Assembly (NCBI GenBank): GCA_017643925.1
Contig: JAEPML010000009.1
Span: forward strand, 1 to 64,000
DNA length: 64,000 nt
Source of the DNA: Roseibium sp.
GTDB lineage: Bacteria; Pseudomonadota; Alphaproteobacteria; Rhizobiales; Stappiaceae
Direction of reading: 5' to 3'
The notes under the pieces: model-generated
What the model saw: the letters and a program-made list of their open reading frames with translations, nothing else
The model's database searches: none
What the model was told of the DNA's origin: nothing
Position numbers and translations under genes: made by a program
In this document: positions 1 to 7,550 of the stretch, one piece after another
Position numbering within the stretch: the stretch's first letter is position 1
Layout: the number at the start of each line of letters is the position of its first letter

Positions 1-696
1 GGCCATCTCGACGGTGACGCGCTCGATCTGGACGCAGCGGTCCGCTCCGAGGTGGAGCGCGGTGCAAACGGAATGGCAAACGAGCGGATCTGGCTGCAAA
101 CGCGCCCGGAAGCGCGGGATCTTGCCGTTTCGATCTTGCTCGATGTCTCCCGGTCAACAGAAAGTGCAGTCACCGGCCGTGCCGTGATCGACATAGAACG
201 CGAGGCGTTGACTGCCCTTGCATGGGGGCTGAATGCCTGCGGCGACGACTTTTCGATTTCCGCATTTTCTTCCCTCAAGCGCCATCGGGTTTACCTGCAA
301 TCCTGCAAGGGCTTCAACGAACCGATGTCCGGATTGGTGGAACAGAGGATCGCGGGCTTGAAACCGGGCTTCTACACGAGACTGGGCGCCGCTGTGCGCC
401 ACACGTCGAAGGAACTTGGTGAACAGTCCCGCAAGCGCAAGCTTTTGTTGGTCATAACGGACGGGAAACCCAACGATCTCGATCACTATGAAGGTCGGCA
501 CGGCATCGAGGACACGCGCATGGCGGTCAGGGAAGCCCGGCGGGCCGGTCAATCGGTCTTCGGGGTGACCATCGACCAGGAAGGCAAGTCCTGGTTCTCC
601 CGTCTGTTCGGGCAGGGCGGATTTGCGGTGATCCCGCATCCGGACAAGCTGACCCAGGCGCTGCCCCAGATCTACCGGCAGCTTGTCGGAGGCTGA
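1..696 (+). CDS. norD: NorD, nitric oxide reductase activation protein (C-terminal part)
   Basis: The gene enters from the left edge, so only the last 231 residues are visible; the frame is open back to base 1. The visible part is a von Willebrand factor A domain: a MIDAS metal-binding motif DVSRS near base 142 and a later ITDGKPND strand-loop. The preceding LDLDAAV segment is typical of NorD. In denitrifiers NorD works with the MoxR-type ATPase NorQ to assemble or activate the NorCB nitric oxide reductase. norE and norF follow immediately, which fits a norCBQD-EF type cluster lying mostly outside the window. The family call rests on the VWA domain plus context. Confidence 0.85.
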   Translation, partial: GHLDGDALDLDAAVRSEVERGANGMANERIWLQTRPEARDLAVSILLDVSRSTESAVTGRAVIDIEREALTALAWGLNACGDDFSISAFSSLKRHRVYLQSCKGFNEPMSGLVEQRIAGLKPGFYTRLGAAVRHTSKELGEQSRKRKLLLVITDGKPNDLDHYEGRHGIEDTRMAVREARRAGQSVFGVTIDQEGKSWFSRLFGQGGFAVIPHPDKLTQALPQIYRQLVGG

Positions 697-698
697 AC

Positions 699-1265
699 GT
701 GCAGGAAAACACCGCAGCGCCCCGTCGCGGGGCGCTGGAAGAGCTGCCCGGCGACCTGATGATGTGGGTCCTGATTATCAGCGAGCTTCTGGTGTTCGGC
801 GCTGGGCTCGCTGCCTTTCTCGGGGTTCGGATCACCGATCCGGACGGATTTGCCGAGGCAAGAACCCATCTTCATCCAGCGCTTGCAGGCGTCAACACGA
901 TCGTGTTGATCACCAGCGGCTTTCTGGCTGCTCTTGCGGCCGAGGCGGCGATGATCGGCAAGTCCGCGCGGCTCCGATGGCTGCTGACGGGCGCAAGCTT
1001 GCTCGGTGTCGTTTTTCTTCTGATCAAGGGCTATGAATTTGCAGATGTCGCGGGGCAGGGGATCTCGACCGAGACGCATCCGTTTTTCACGTTCTACTAT
1101 CTGCTCACAGGGTTCCACGCCCTGCATGTGGTGGCCGGAATCATCATTCTGGCGCTGGTCGGGTGGAAATGTTCGGAGCGGAATGTCGAGGTCGGCACAG
1201 CCTTCTGGCACATGGTCGACCTTGTCTGGGTTCTTCTTTTCCCGGTGATTTACCTGTTGGCATGA
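699..1265 (+). CDS. norE: NorE, cytochrome c oxidase subunit III family protein
   Basis: 188 residues with about five hydrophobic segments and the COX3-family motif GFHALHVVAG. NorE is an inner-membrane accessory of nitric oxide reductase; it is needed for full NO reduction in some denitrifiers, but its mechanism is not settled. The start is GTG, two bases after the norD stop, so translation is probably coupled to norD. It is much shorter than true oxidase subunit III (about 260 residues or more), as expected for NorE. The next gene starts within five bases of its stop. Confidence 0.85.
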   Translation: MQENTAAPRRGALEELPGDLMMWVLIISELLVFGAGLAAFLGVRITDPDGFAEARTHLHPALAGVNTIVLITSGFLAALAAEAAMIGKSARLRWLLTGASLLGVVFLLIKGYEFADVAGQGISTETHPFFTFYYLLTGFHALHVVAGIIILALVGWKCSERNVEVGTAFWHMVDLVWVLLFPVIYLLA

Positions 1266-1269
1266 TGTG

Positions 1270-1539
1270 ATGAGAAATCCGATTTTCCGCGCGTGGGTCT
1301 TGCTGGTTCTGTTGAGCGCTGCTTCGGTTCTCGGGGCCCTTGCTGTTGGCGCTGGAGTGAACGAGCACCTAGTTGGGAGCCTTGTCCTGCTGCTTGCCTG
1401 GCTGAAGGCGCGCGTCATACTCTCGCGCTACCTGCAGCTCTGGCGAGCTCCCGTCTGGAAGGCAGGGTTCAACTGGGTTCTCGGGATTTTCTGCCTGGTG
1501 CTGCTCGGACTTTACCTGGCGCCGGCAATCAGTTCTTGA
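1270..1539 (+). CDS. norF: NorF-like small membrane protein
   Basis: 89 residues and very hydrophobic, with about three membrane segments, resembling the cytochrome c oxidase subunit IV/NorF group. ATG at 1270 was chosen; an in-frame GTG at 1267 is equally possible. Position directly after norE supports NorF, an accessory of NO reductase activity. The last 11 bases overlap the 3' end of the convergent DUF4202 gene, leaving no room for a separate terminator. The sequence alone is too short and variable for a firm family call. Confidence 0.7.
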   Translation: MRNPIFRAWVLLVLLSAASVLGALAVGAGVNEHLVGSLVLLLAWLKARVILSRYLQLWRAPVWKAGFNWVLGIFCLVLLGLYLAPAISS

Positions 1540-2089
1540 AGGCGGCGGCCAGCTCGTCCGGCAGGTCGAATTCGTTCAGGACGCGGGCGCGGCCATCATC
1601 CGACATCTTGCGGGCTGTCTTTTGAACGATACCCAGAACCTTCTCGTCGCTGTGCTTGGCGGCGAAGGGGGCAAAATACCATTTGAGAAACACGAAACAG
1701 ATCACATCCTCGAGCGCCTGAATATCCTCGTTGCGCTTGATGCCTTCCTTGCGCAACATCTGTCCGGCCTGGGCAATCTCGTCGTCCGAATAACCGGTGT
1801 CCTGCATGATCGCGCCGACGCGTTCTGCGTGGTGTTTTGCCAGATCCCGGCGCCAGGCGTGATATCCCGCCCTGCCTTCCGGATAGGTGCTGCGTGCCAG
1901 GATCCAGCGTTCGATGTGCTGGCCCCTTGCGGCGATCTTGAGAACATCGCCGGCATTGGGGAACAACCGTTCCAGTTCGGAACTCATCCTTTGGCCATAG
2001 AGTTGCGCCGCAGGGGTGCCGTCTTCCTGGTTCGGATCGGCGGCATTGGCCGCATCGATCGCCTCAAGGGCCTGAGAAATTTGAGTCAT
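1529..2089 (-). CDS. DUF4202 family protein
   Basis: 186 residues, soluble, mostly helical, with an HIERW segment and several conserved-looking His residues (KHHAERV). It resembles the DUF4202 family, whose biochemical role is unknown to me. The ATG at 2089 overlaps the stop of the upstream Crp/Fnr gene as ATGA, so the two are co-translated; an in-frame GTG at 2104 would add five residues. Cotranscription with an nnrR-like regulator next to nor genes suggests a link to nitrogen-oxide metabolism, but that is inference from position only. Confidence 0.7.
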   Translation of the reverse strand: MTQISQALEAIDAANAADPNQEDGTPAAQLYGQRMSSELERLFPNAGDVLKIAARGQHIERWILARSTYPEGRAGYHAWRRDLAKHHAERVGAIMQDTGYSDDEIAQAGQMLRKEGIKRNEDIQALEDVICFVFLKWYFAPFAAKHSDEKVLGIVQKTARKMSDDGRARVLNEFDLPDELAAAFKN

Positions 2090-2793
2090 TGAGCCTTGTG
2101 CCACGTTTCCACCGGGTCAGTTTCGGAGTAATCGCGCAACAATTCAATATCATCGATGGCTGCATGGTTGCGATTGATGTGGACACCGACGGTTTTGAGC
2201 CGTGCAAACGACCGTGACAGGCTTTCGGGTTTCATGCCGAGGCGGCCTGCAATCAGGAACTTGTCATAGGGCAGGGTGATGACGCAGCTGCCGCTCTCCT
2301 GCTCGCAATGCTCCAGGAGAAATTCGGCCACGCGTTGCGGGCCGGTCTGCGCCTTGAGTTGCTCCAGCTGGGACACCAGCGAATGCAGGTGCGCAAAAGT
2401 GGAGGCGAGGACAGAGACCGCGATTTCCGGATCCTTGCGCATGGCCTCCAGCAGTGCGACGCTCGGGATACGCATGACTTCGCAGGAAGTGACGGCTTCC
2501 GCCGATACCGGATAGGCATGCCCACGGAAGGCAACGGCTTCACCGAAGCTTTCACCCTTGGCAAACACGTTCACAACCGCTTCGCCGCCGTTAGGCGCGA
2601 TGCGGTAGAGCTTTACCCAACCATCCGTGACGATGTGAATGGCTTGCGCTGTTTCCCCCTGCAGGAACAGGGTCTCGCCGCGGTCATATTCGCGCCAGCT
2701 CGACATGCTCAGGATCATGTCCTGAATGTCCTGAGGAAAACTCTTCAGCAACAGGGAATTTTGCGCAATTTTCCTGCGTCGTTCATTCGGCAT
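2086..2793 (-). CDS. nnrR: Crp/Fnr family regulator, NnrR/Dnr-like
   Basis: 235 residues: N-terminal cyclic-nucleotide-binding-type sensor fold (about 20-140), long dimerisation helix, and a C-terminal winged helix. The recognition helix reads PESLSRSF, containing the ExxSR signature that reads TTGAT/TTGAC half-sites in FNR-type proteins. The N-terminal cysteine cluster of true Fnr is missing, so it is not an Fe-S oxygen sensor; Dnr/NnrR proteins respond to NO. Its place between nor genes and hemA supports an NO-responsive role. FNR-type boxes lie in front of hemA and of the cytochrome c gene. A different Crp-family specificity cannot be excluded. Confidence 0.75.
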   Translation of the reverse strand: MPNERRRKIAQNSLLLKSFPQDIQDMILSMSSWREYDRGETLFLQGETAQAIHIVTDGWVKLYRIAPNGGEAVVNVFAKGESFGEAVAFRGHAYPVSAEAVTSCEVMRIPSVALLEAMRKDPEIAVSVLASTFAHLHSLVSQLEQLKAQTGPQRVAEFLLEHCEQESGSCVITLPYDKFLIAGRLGMKPESLSRSFARLKTVGVHINRNHAAIDDIELLRDYSETDPVETWHKAQ

Positions 2794-2915
2794 TTTTCAA
2801 GTTCCCGTCCAGATCCGCCCTTTGGATCTTCATTCCATGCGAGCACCATACACAAACGAAAACGGGCGTTGCATGCGGTGAAATGCGGACATAGCGCGCT
2901 TTTTCCGGGCTCCAC

Positions 2916-2929
2916 TTGATTATTGTCAT
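2916..2929. promoter_or_regulatory. FNR/NnrR-type box between nnrR and hemA
   Basis: TTGAT-tatt-GTCAT: one perfect FNR-type half-site and an imperfect partner (consensus TTGAT-N4-ATCAA). It lies in the 192-bp divergent region, 57 bp upstream of the hemA start and 123 bp upstream of the regulator start, so it could act on either. Confidence 0.45.
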
Positions 2930-2985
2930 GTATCGCCGCGCGTCCCGCCGGTAGCTTTCAGGAGACACGAAAAAGCGGGGATGAC

Positions 2986-4209
2986 ATGAACTATCAGGCT
3001 TTTTTCAAGAAACAGCTCGCCGACCTCAAGGATGAGGGAAACTACAGGGTTTTCATCGATCTGCAGCGCAAGCGCGGTCAGTTTCCCGAGGCGGTATGGA
3101 CCAGCGACAAGTCGCATAGCGATGTAGCGATCTGGTGTTCCAACGACTATCTCGGCATGGGGCAGCATCCGAAAGTGCTGGCAGCGATGCATGATGCGAT
3201 CGACCGGTGCGGTGCAGGGGCCGGCGGTACGCGCAACATCTCCGGAACTACCCATGATCATGTGGTCCTGGAGCAGGAACTGGCCGATCTGCATGGCAAG
3301 GAAGCAGCCCTTGTCTTTACCTCCGGCTACGTTTCCAACTGGGCTGCACTGGGCACGCTGGCCTCGCGTATCCCGGACTGCATCGTCTTTTCGGACAGCC
3401 TCAACCACGCCTCGATGATCGAAGGCATTCGCCAGTCGCGGGCCGAAAAGGTCATCTGGAAACACAATGATCTCGAGGACCTGGAAGCCAAACTGAAGGC
3501 GGCTGATCCGGACAAGCCGAAACTGATTGCCTTTGAGAGCGTCTATTCCATGGACGGTGACATCGCGCCTATCAAGGAGATCTGTGACCTTGCCGATGAA
3601 TATGGTGCCATGACCTATCTGGACGAAGTACATGCAGTGGGCATGTATGGTCCGCGGGGAGGGGGCATTGCGGAACGCGAAGGCCTGATGGATCGCCTCA
3701 CCGTGATCGAGGGCACGCTTGGCAAGGCAATTGGCGTTGTGGGCGGATATATCGCCGCGTCGGCAGAACTTTGCGATTTCGTGCGCAGCTTTGCCAGCGG
3801 CTTCATCTTCACGACGGCACTGCCTCCGGCGATCGCGGCAGCAGCCACCGCTTCCATTCGCCACCTGAAACAGAGTTCCGTGGAACGCGAGGCGCACCAG
3901 GCGACGGTCGAGACCGTGCGCAGGCGCCTTGATGTGCACGGAATTCCGCATGTTCAGAACCCCAGCCACATCATTCCGGTGATGGTCGGAAATCCGGCAA
4001 AGTGCAAGTTTCTGTCCGATACCCTGTTGACTGAGTTCGGGATTTACATCCAGCCGATCAACTATCCAACGGTTCCAAAGGGAACCGAGCGGCTGCGGAT
4101 TACCCCTTCACCGGTGCATACGGCCGGCGACATAGACCGGCTGGTCTGCGCTCTGCATGCGCTGTGGAGTGACTGTCAGCTGGCCAGAATGCCGATGGCA
4201 GCCGAGTGA
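2986..4209 (+). CDS. hemA: 5-aminolevulinate synthase
   Basis: 407 residues, the usual size. This PLP enzyme condenses glycine and succinyl-CoA to 5-aminolevulinate, the first step of haem synthesis by the Shemin pathway typical of alphaproteobacteria. Visible motifs are [11 protein letters not shown] and EGTLGKAIG, with the PLP lysine at about residue 247. The ATG at 2986 gives the standard N-terminus MNYQAFF; the frame is open further upstream but would add an unrelated extension. It is divergent from the nnrR-like gene with an FNR-type box between them, so haem supply may be coupled to oxygen or NO status. The downstream gene encodes a cytochrome c. Confidence 0.97.
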   Translation: MNYQAFFKKQLADLKDEGNYRVFIDLQRKRGQFPEAVWTSDKSHSDVAIWCSNDYLGMGQHPKVLAAMHDAIDRCGAGAGGTRNISGTTHDHVVLEQELADLHGKEAALVFTSGYVSNWAALGTLASRIPDCIVFSDSLNHASMIEGIRQSRAEKVIWKHNDLEDLEAKLKAADPDKPKLIAFESVYSMDGDIAPIKEICDLADEYGAMTYLDEVHAVGMYGPRGGGIAEREGLMDRLTVIEGTLGKAIGVVGGYIAASAELCDFVRSFASGFIFTTALPPAIAAAATASIRHLKQSSVEREAHQATVETVRRRLDVHGIPHVQNPSHIIPVMVGNPAKCKFLSDTLLTEFGIYIQPINYPTVPKGTERLRITPSPVHTAGDIDRLVCALHALWSDCQLARMPMAAE

Positions 4210-4221
4210 AGCAGATCCGGA

Positions 4222-4235
4222 TTGACGAATGTCAA
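4222..4235. promoter_or_regulatory. FNR/FixK/NnrR-type box upstream of cytochrome c gene
   Basis: TTGAC-gaat-GTCAA is a perfect inverted repeat with the FNR-family spacing of four. It starts 13 bp after the hemA stop and ends 217 bp before the ATG of the cytochrome c gene. It matches the half-site class read by the ExxSR helix of the regulator at 2086-2793. Confidence 0.6.
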
Positions 4236-4452
4236 GGTGACGGATCTTGAAGAAAGGTTTCTTGTCCCGGCGAGTCTGGGGCACGAGATTTGACCGCGTC
4301 CAGCGTTACTGAGGCCAAGGGGAAGCGGTCGAAGCGGCCGGGCAGGTGTGGTTAGGCAGCCAGACCTGGCCCGGCACATCCACGAATTCTAGAACAGGTG
4401 CGCCGTTCCGATTGCCCCGCAGGAATGGTGGCCTGAACTGAGAGGAATAGAC

Positions 4453-4836
4453 ATGTAGAAGGCGTTCTCCTGCCTTGTGGCCGTTTTGGGACTGGCCCTG
4501 GCGTCGCCTGCATTTGCCGAGGGCGATGCCGCCGCCGGTGAAAAGGTGTTCAAGAAGTGCAAGGCCTGCCATGCGGTGGGCGAAAAGGCCAAGAACAAGG
4601 TCGGACCATCGCTTAACGGCATCGTTGGTGCGCCTGCCGGTCAGGTGGAAGGGTTCAAGTATTCCAAGAGCCTGGTTGAACTGGCCGGTGGCGGTCTGGT
4701 GTGGGATCAGGAAACGCTTGTCGCGTTTTTGAAGAAGCCGAAGGACGTCGTACCGAAAACCAAGATGTCATTTGCCGGCCTGCGCAAGGACGACGACATC
4801 ACCAACGTTATCGCCTACCTGCAGACCTTCGAATAA
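4453..4836 (+). pseudogene. Periplasmic class I cytochrome c with stop at codon 2
   Basis: The mature protein is an intact small cytochrome c: haem-binding CKACH near the N-terminus and a methionine ligand in KTKMSFAGL, about 100 residues, cytochrome c2/c550-like electron carrier. A good ribosome site (AGAGG, 4441-4445) sits seven bases before ATG 4453, but the second codon is TAG (4456-4458). Reading through it gives a textbook signal peptide, KAFSCLVAVLGLALASPAFA, where the first Lys is codon 3. The only other in-frame start is GTG 4477, which has no ribosome site and removes the basic n-region. Codon 2 was probably AAG or CAG. Either the gene is newly silenced or weakly expressed from 4477, or the base is a sequencing error. 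Confidence 0.75.
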
Positions 4837-4860
4837 TTCGATCTTCGGGGTTTGATCTGT

Positions 4861-4895
4861 CGGGCCGGTTGTCGCCTTGCGGCGCAATCGGCCCG
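4861..4895. terminator. Hairpin after cytochrome c gene
   Basis: CGGGCCG/CGGCCCG outer arms with a second inner stem CGCC/GGCG. There is no clear T-run afterwards, so termination is only possible. Confidence 0.35.
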
Positions 4896-5029
4896 CTGTT
4901 TGCCGGGGTTGGAAAACTGCGGACTTTTCAGACCGGGGGTCGTGGCTGTATAGAAGGCGCAAACGGGCTGCGAAGTGGCCCGGTGCGCCTTTTCGGTAGG
5001 GGCGCTTTTCTAAAAAAAGACCAAGCCTG

Positions 5030-5860
5030 ATGAACGACTTTCTTGTAGCCGCCCTTTACCTGTTCACACCGCTCGATGATTTCGAGGACATGCGGGAGCC
5101 GCTCAAGGCGTTCTGCGTCGAACACGACGTGCGCGGCAGCCTGCTGCTTGCCTCCGAAGGCATCAACGGCACCATTTGCGGCCCGGAAGCCGGTGTGCGT
5201 GCGGTGCTGGCGCATCTGCGCAATGATCCGCGCATGAAGGCGCTGACACACAAGGAATCCTGGACGCACCGGCACATCTTCAAGAAGATGAAGGTGCGCC
5301 TGAAGCAGGAAATCGTGCGGCTTGCGGTCGACAATATCGATCCGAACGAGATTGTCGGTGAATACGTGAAACCGGAAGACTGGAACAGCCTCATTTCCGA
5401 GCCCGATGTCGTCGTCATCGATACGCGCAACGACTACGAGTTCGCCTTCGGTACATTCGAAGGCGCCGTCAATCCGGAGACCCAGTCCTTCCGCGAGTTC
5501 CCTGCCTGGGTGGAGGCGCAGGACGATCTGAAGAAGAAGCCAAAGGTGGCCATGTTCTGCACGGGCGGCATCCGGTGCGAGAAGGCGACAGCCTGGATGC
5601 TGAAGAACGGCTTCGAGGAAGTCTTCCATCTGGAAGGCGGTATCCTGAACTACCTGGAGAAGATGCCGGAGGACAATAGCCTCTGGAAGGGCGAGTGTTT
5701 CGTGTTCGATGACCGGGTATCTGTCGATCATCAGCTGCAGCCGCGCTGGGGCGAGTGGGTGCCGGAAGAGGCAAAGCACATCATCAACGAAGACACCGAT
5801 TACGAAAAGGGCGCCGCAACCGACGTGGCCGAGGACAGGGCTGTTGATCCTGTTTCTTAA
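5030..5860 (+). CDS. trhO: tRNA uridine(34) hydroxylase, rhodanese-like (TrhO/UPF0176)
   Basis: 276 residues: an N-terminal ferredoxin-like domain (about 1-100) and a C-terminal rhodanese domain with the signature CTGGIRCEKA, catalytic Cys at 177. TrhO hydroxylates U34 of certain tRNAs to 5-hydroxyuridine, the first step to wobble modifications such as cmo5U or mo5U. The VVVIDTRNDYE strand is the usual rhodanese entry motif. It is a single-gene unit between the cytochrome c and the repeat-protein gene. Identity is secure from the cysteine loop and overall architecture. Confidence 0.92.
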   Translation: MNDFLVAALYLFTPLDDFEDMREPLKAFCVEHDVRGSLLLASEGINGTICGPEAGVRAVLAHLRNDPRMKALTHKESWTHRHIFKKMKVRLKQEIVRLAVDNIDPNEIVGEYVKPEDWNSLISEPDVVVIDTRNDYEFAFGTFEGAVNPETQSFREFPAWVEAQDDLKKKPKVAMFCTGGIRCEKATAWMLKNGFEEVFHLEGGILNYLEKMPEDNSLWKGECFVFDDRVSVDHQLQPRWGEWVPEEAKHIINEDTDYEKGAATDVAEDRAVDPVS

Positions 5861-5950
5861 CGGAAATTAACTTTTTCGCTTTAACGCCTTGAGAAACTTC
5901 CTTAAAGTCAGGTCACGGAGCTTTTTCCGCACCAGACTGGGGGAAGTGTC

Positions 5951-6538
5951 ATGCGTCGCAGGTTCTGGAGCGCGGTTGCCGCGCTGGCGATAAGTCCAAT
6001 TCTAGCAACATCGGCCCTGGCGGGCGGGCAAGCCCTGTCCTGCTATCAGCAGGCAACGGTTCCTGCTGTTTACAAGACGGTGCACCAGCAGGTCCTGGTG
6101 AAGCCGGCCAGCAGTCATGTGGTTCAAAAACCGGCCGTCTACGCCTACCAGAACCGGCGGGTTCTGGTTCAGCCCGAGCGGGTCAGCTACCGCAAGACAC
6201 CAGCTGTCTATCGCACGCAGCATCGACAGGTTCAGGTCAGGCCCGCCAGCGTGGGTTGGGAATACAGGATGATCCGCGGCGTCAAGACGCTCTGCAAGGT
6301 CAAGCATCCAGCGGTTTTCAAGACCGTCAGCCAGCAGGTGCTCGTTCAGCCCGCTTCCAAGGTGGCGGTGCGCCAGCCTGCGATCTACAGCACCGTGAAG
6401 GAAAAGGTTCTGGTGAAGCCGGCCAGCAGCTACACGGTTCAGCAGCCTGCCGTCTACAAGACCGTCAGCAGGCAGGTGCTTGTGCAGCCGGCAAGAACCG
6501 TCTGGCAACCCGTGCGCGTTCGGGGGTGCCGCTACTAG
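5951..6538 (+). CDS. Secreted protein made of 23-residue PAVYxTV repeats
   Basis: 195 residues. A signal peptide ends near ALAGG (residue 26), so the product is periplasmic or exported. The rest is six copies of a unit of the form PAVYKTVxxQVLVKPASxx, beginning at residues 38, 61, 84, 120, 143 and 166: an exact 23-residue spacing except for a 13-residue insert with a Cys in copy 3. Three Cys remain in the mature chain (near 31, 115 and 193). It is strongly basic and has no acidic domains. No enzyme motif is seen; I recall similar PA-x-Y-x-TV/VLVKPAS repeats in envelope proteins but cannot name a function. Real coding is supported by the signal peptide and conserved repeat period. Confidence 0.8.
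   Translation: MRRRFWSAVAALAISPILATSALAGGQALSCYQQATVPAVYKTVHQQVLVKPASSHVVQKPAVYAYQNRRVLVQPERVSYRKTPAVYRTQHRQVQVRPASVGWEYRMIRGVKTLCKVKHPAVFKTVSQQVLVQPASKVAVRQPAIYSTVKEKVLVKPASSYTVQQPAVYKTVSRQVLVQPARTVWQPVRVRGCRY
6062..6520 (+). repeat. Six coding tandem repeats of 69 bp
   Basis: In-frame 69-bp units (23 codons) of the secreted repeat protein; spacing by residue is 23, 23, 36, 23, 23. Nucleotide identity between units is partial, so they look old rather than freshly expanded. Confidence 0.8.
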
Positions 6539-6581
6539 GTTCTTCGGCAAATGCGGAATTGAAGCACCGCTTTGGGTCGTT

Positions 6582-7442
6582 TCAGGACGTCTCGACCGGC
6601 AGGGCCGGATCAGCGCTCCATTCGGCACAGGATCCGTCATAGAGGCGCGACTTGGCAAAGCCGAGGTGCCGGAGCGTGAGAAGACCGCACGAGGCGGCGA
6701 TGCCACGGCCGCAATAGGTGATGATTTCCGCATTTGGGTCAACGCCTTTGCCGGAATAGAATTTTTCCAACTCCTCTCGCGCTCCCAGGCAATAGCTCCC
6801 GCGTTCCTTCATGAGCTCGGCTCGTTCGGCCATCGACGTGAACTCGAAGGACGGGTCGAGATTTGAGACGGCGGGAATGTTGATCGCACCCGGCACGTGC
6901 CCGGCACGGCCTCCCCAGGTATGGTCCTGTCGCCCCCGGAAGAGTTCGTTCGCAAGGCAATCGATGATGGTCGTCTTTGGAGCGTCGATTGCCCGCAGGA
7001 CGTCTGATTTCTTTGCAAGCCATCCGGGCCGCAAATTGGCCTCGAATGTCCCGGGTGACACAACGGGGTCTTCAGAGACAAGCGTTCGCCCCTCCTGTTT
7101 CCACTGAAGAAGGCCCCCGTCGAGGACATGGACGTTGTCGTGGCCGTAGAGAGAAAGCGCCCACCACAGGCGGGCGGCCGCCAGCGGCAGTCCGGAATCA
7201 TCATAGACGACGACGTGTGTGCCGGGAGAGATTCCAAGGCGCTGCATGACGTCGGTGAAGACCTCGGGCCCCACCATCATGTCCGCCACGGGATGGTCCG
7301 GATCGGAGAGTTCGCTGGCCATGCCGACAAAGACGGCACCGGGTATGTGCGCGTCCAGGTATTCCTGCCTGTCGTCATAGGCGATGCCCCGGCCGTTCTC
7401 CTGCCGGAATTTCCACCGGACATCGACAAGGCGCAGGTCCAT
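6582..7442 (-). CDS. sseA: 3-mercaptopyruvate/thiosulfate sulfurtransferase, N-terminus frameshifted
   Basis: Two rhodanese domains; the C-terminal one has the active-site loop YCGRGIAAS with the catalytic Cys, and the linker carries WGGRAGHVPGAI. The enzyme moves sulfur from 3-mercaptopyruvate or thiosulfate to an acceptor. The longest open frame starts inside the first domain at MDLRLVDVRW. The natural N-terminus, SSPLVSTSWLADHLDG, is encoded just upstream in another frame, starting at ATG 7497-7495 behind a strong ribosome site (GGGAGGA). Removing one G near 7441 joins them as HLDDLRLVDVRW. So the gene is probably 6582-7497 with a one-base insertion. Catalytic residues are intact. Confidence 0.85.
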   Translation of the reverse strand: MDLRLVDVRWKFRQENGRGIAYDDRQEYLDAHIPGAVFVGMASELSDPDHPVADMMVGPEVFTDVMQRLGISPGTHVVVYDDSGLPLAAARLWWALSLYGHDNVHVLDGGLLQWKQEGRTLVSEDPVVSPGTFEANLRPGWLAKKSDVLRAIDAPKTTIIDCLANELFRGRQDHTWGGRAGHVPGAINIPAVSNLDPSFEFTSMAERAELMKERGSYCLGAREELEKFYSGKGVDPNAEIITYCGRGIAASCGLLTLRHLGFAKSRLYDGSCAEWSADPALPVETS

Positions 7443-7550
7443 CCAGGTGGTCCGCTAGCCAGGACGTGGACACCAGGGGGCTGGAGTTCGAAGTCATGAG
7501 TTCCTCCCTCACACATGCCGCGTCCGGCATTGTAAGGCGAGTTCCCATTT

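Noticed and set aside
2086-2793. True Fnr oxygen sensor
   Set aside because: The N-terminal cysteine cluster for the 4Fe-4S centre is missing.
2926-3969. Long leftward open frame opposite hemA (347 codons)
   Set aside because: Lies fully antisense to a certain hemA; no family resemblance. Long antisense frames are common in high-GC coding DNA.
6062-6520. CRISPR-like array
   Set aside because: The repeats are in-frame 69-bp coding units of a secreted protein, not identical short repeats with unique spacers.
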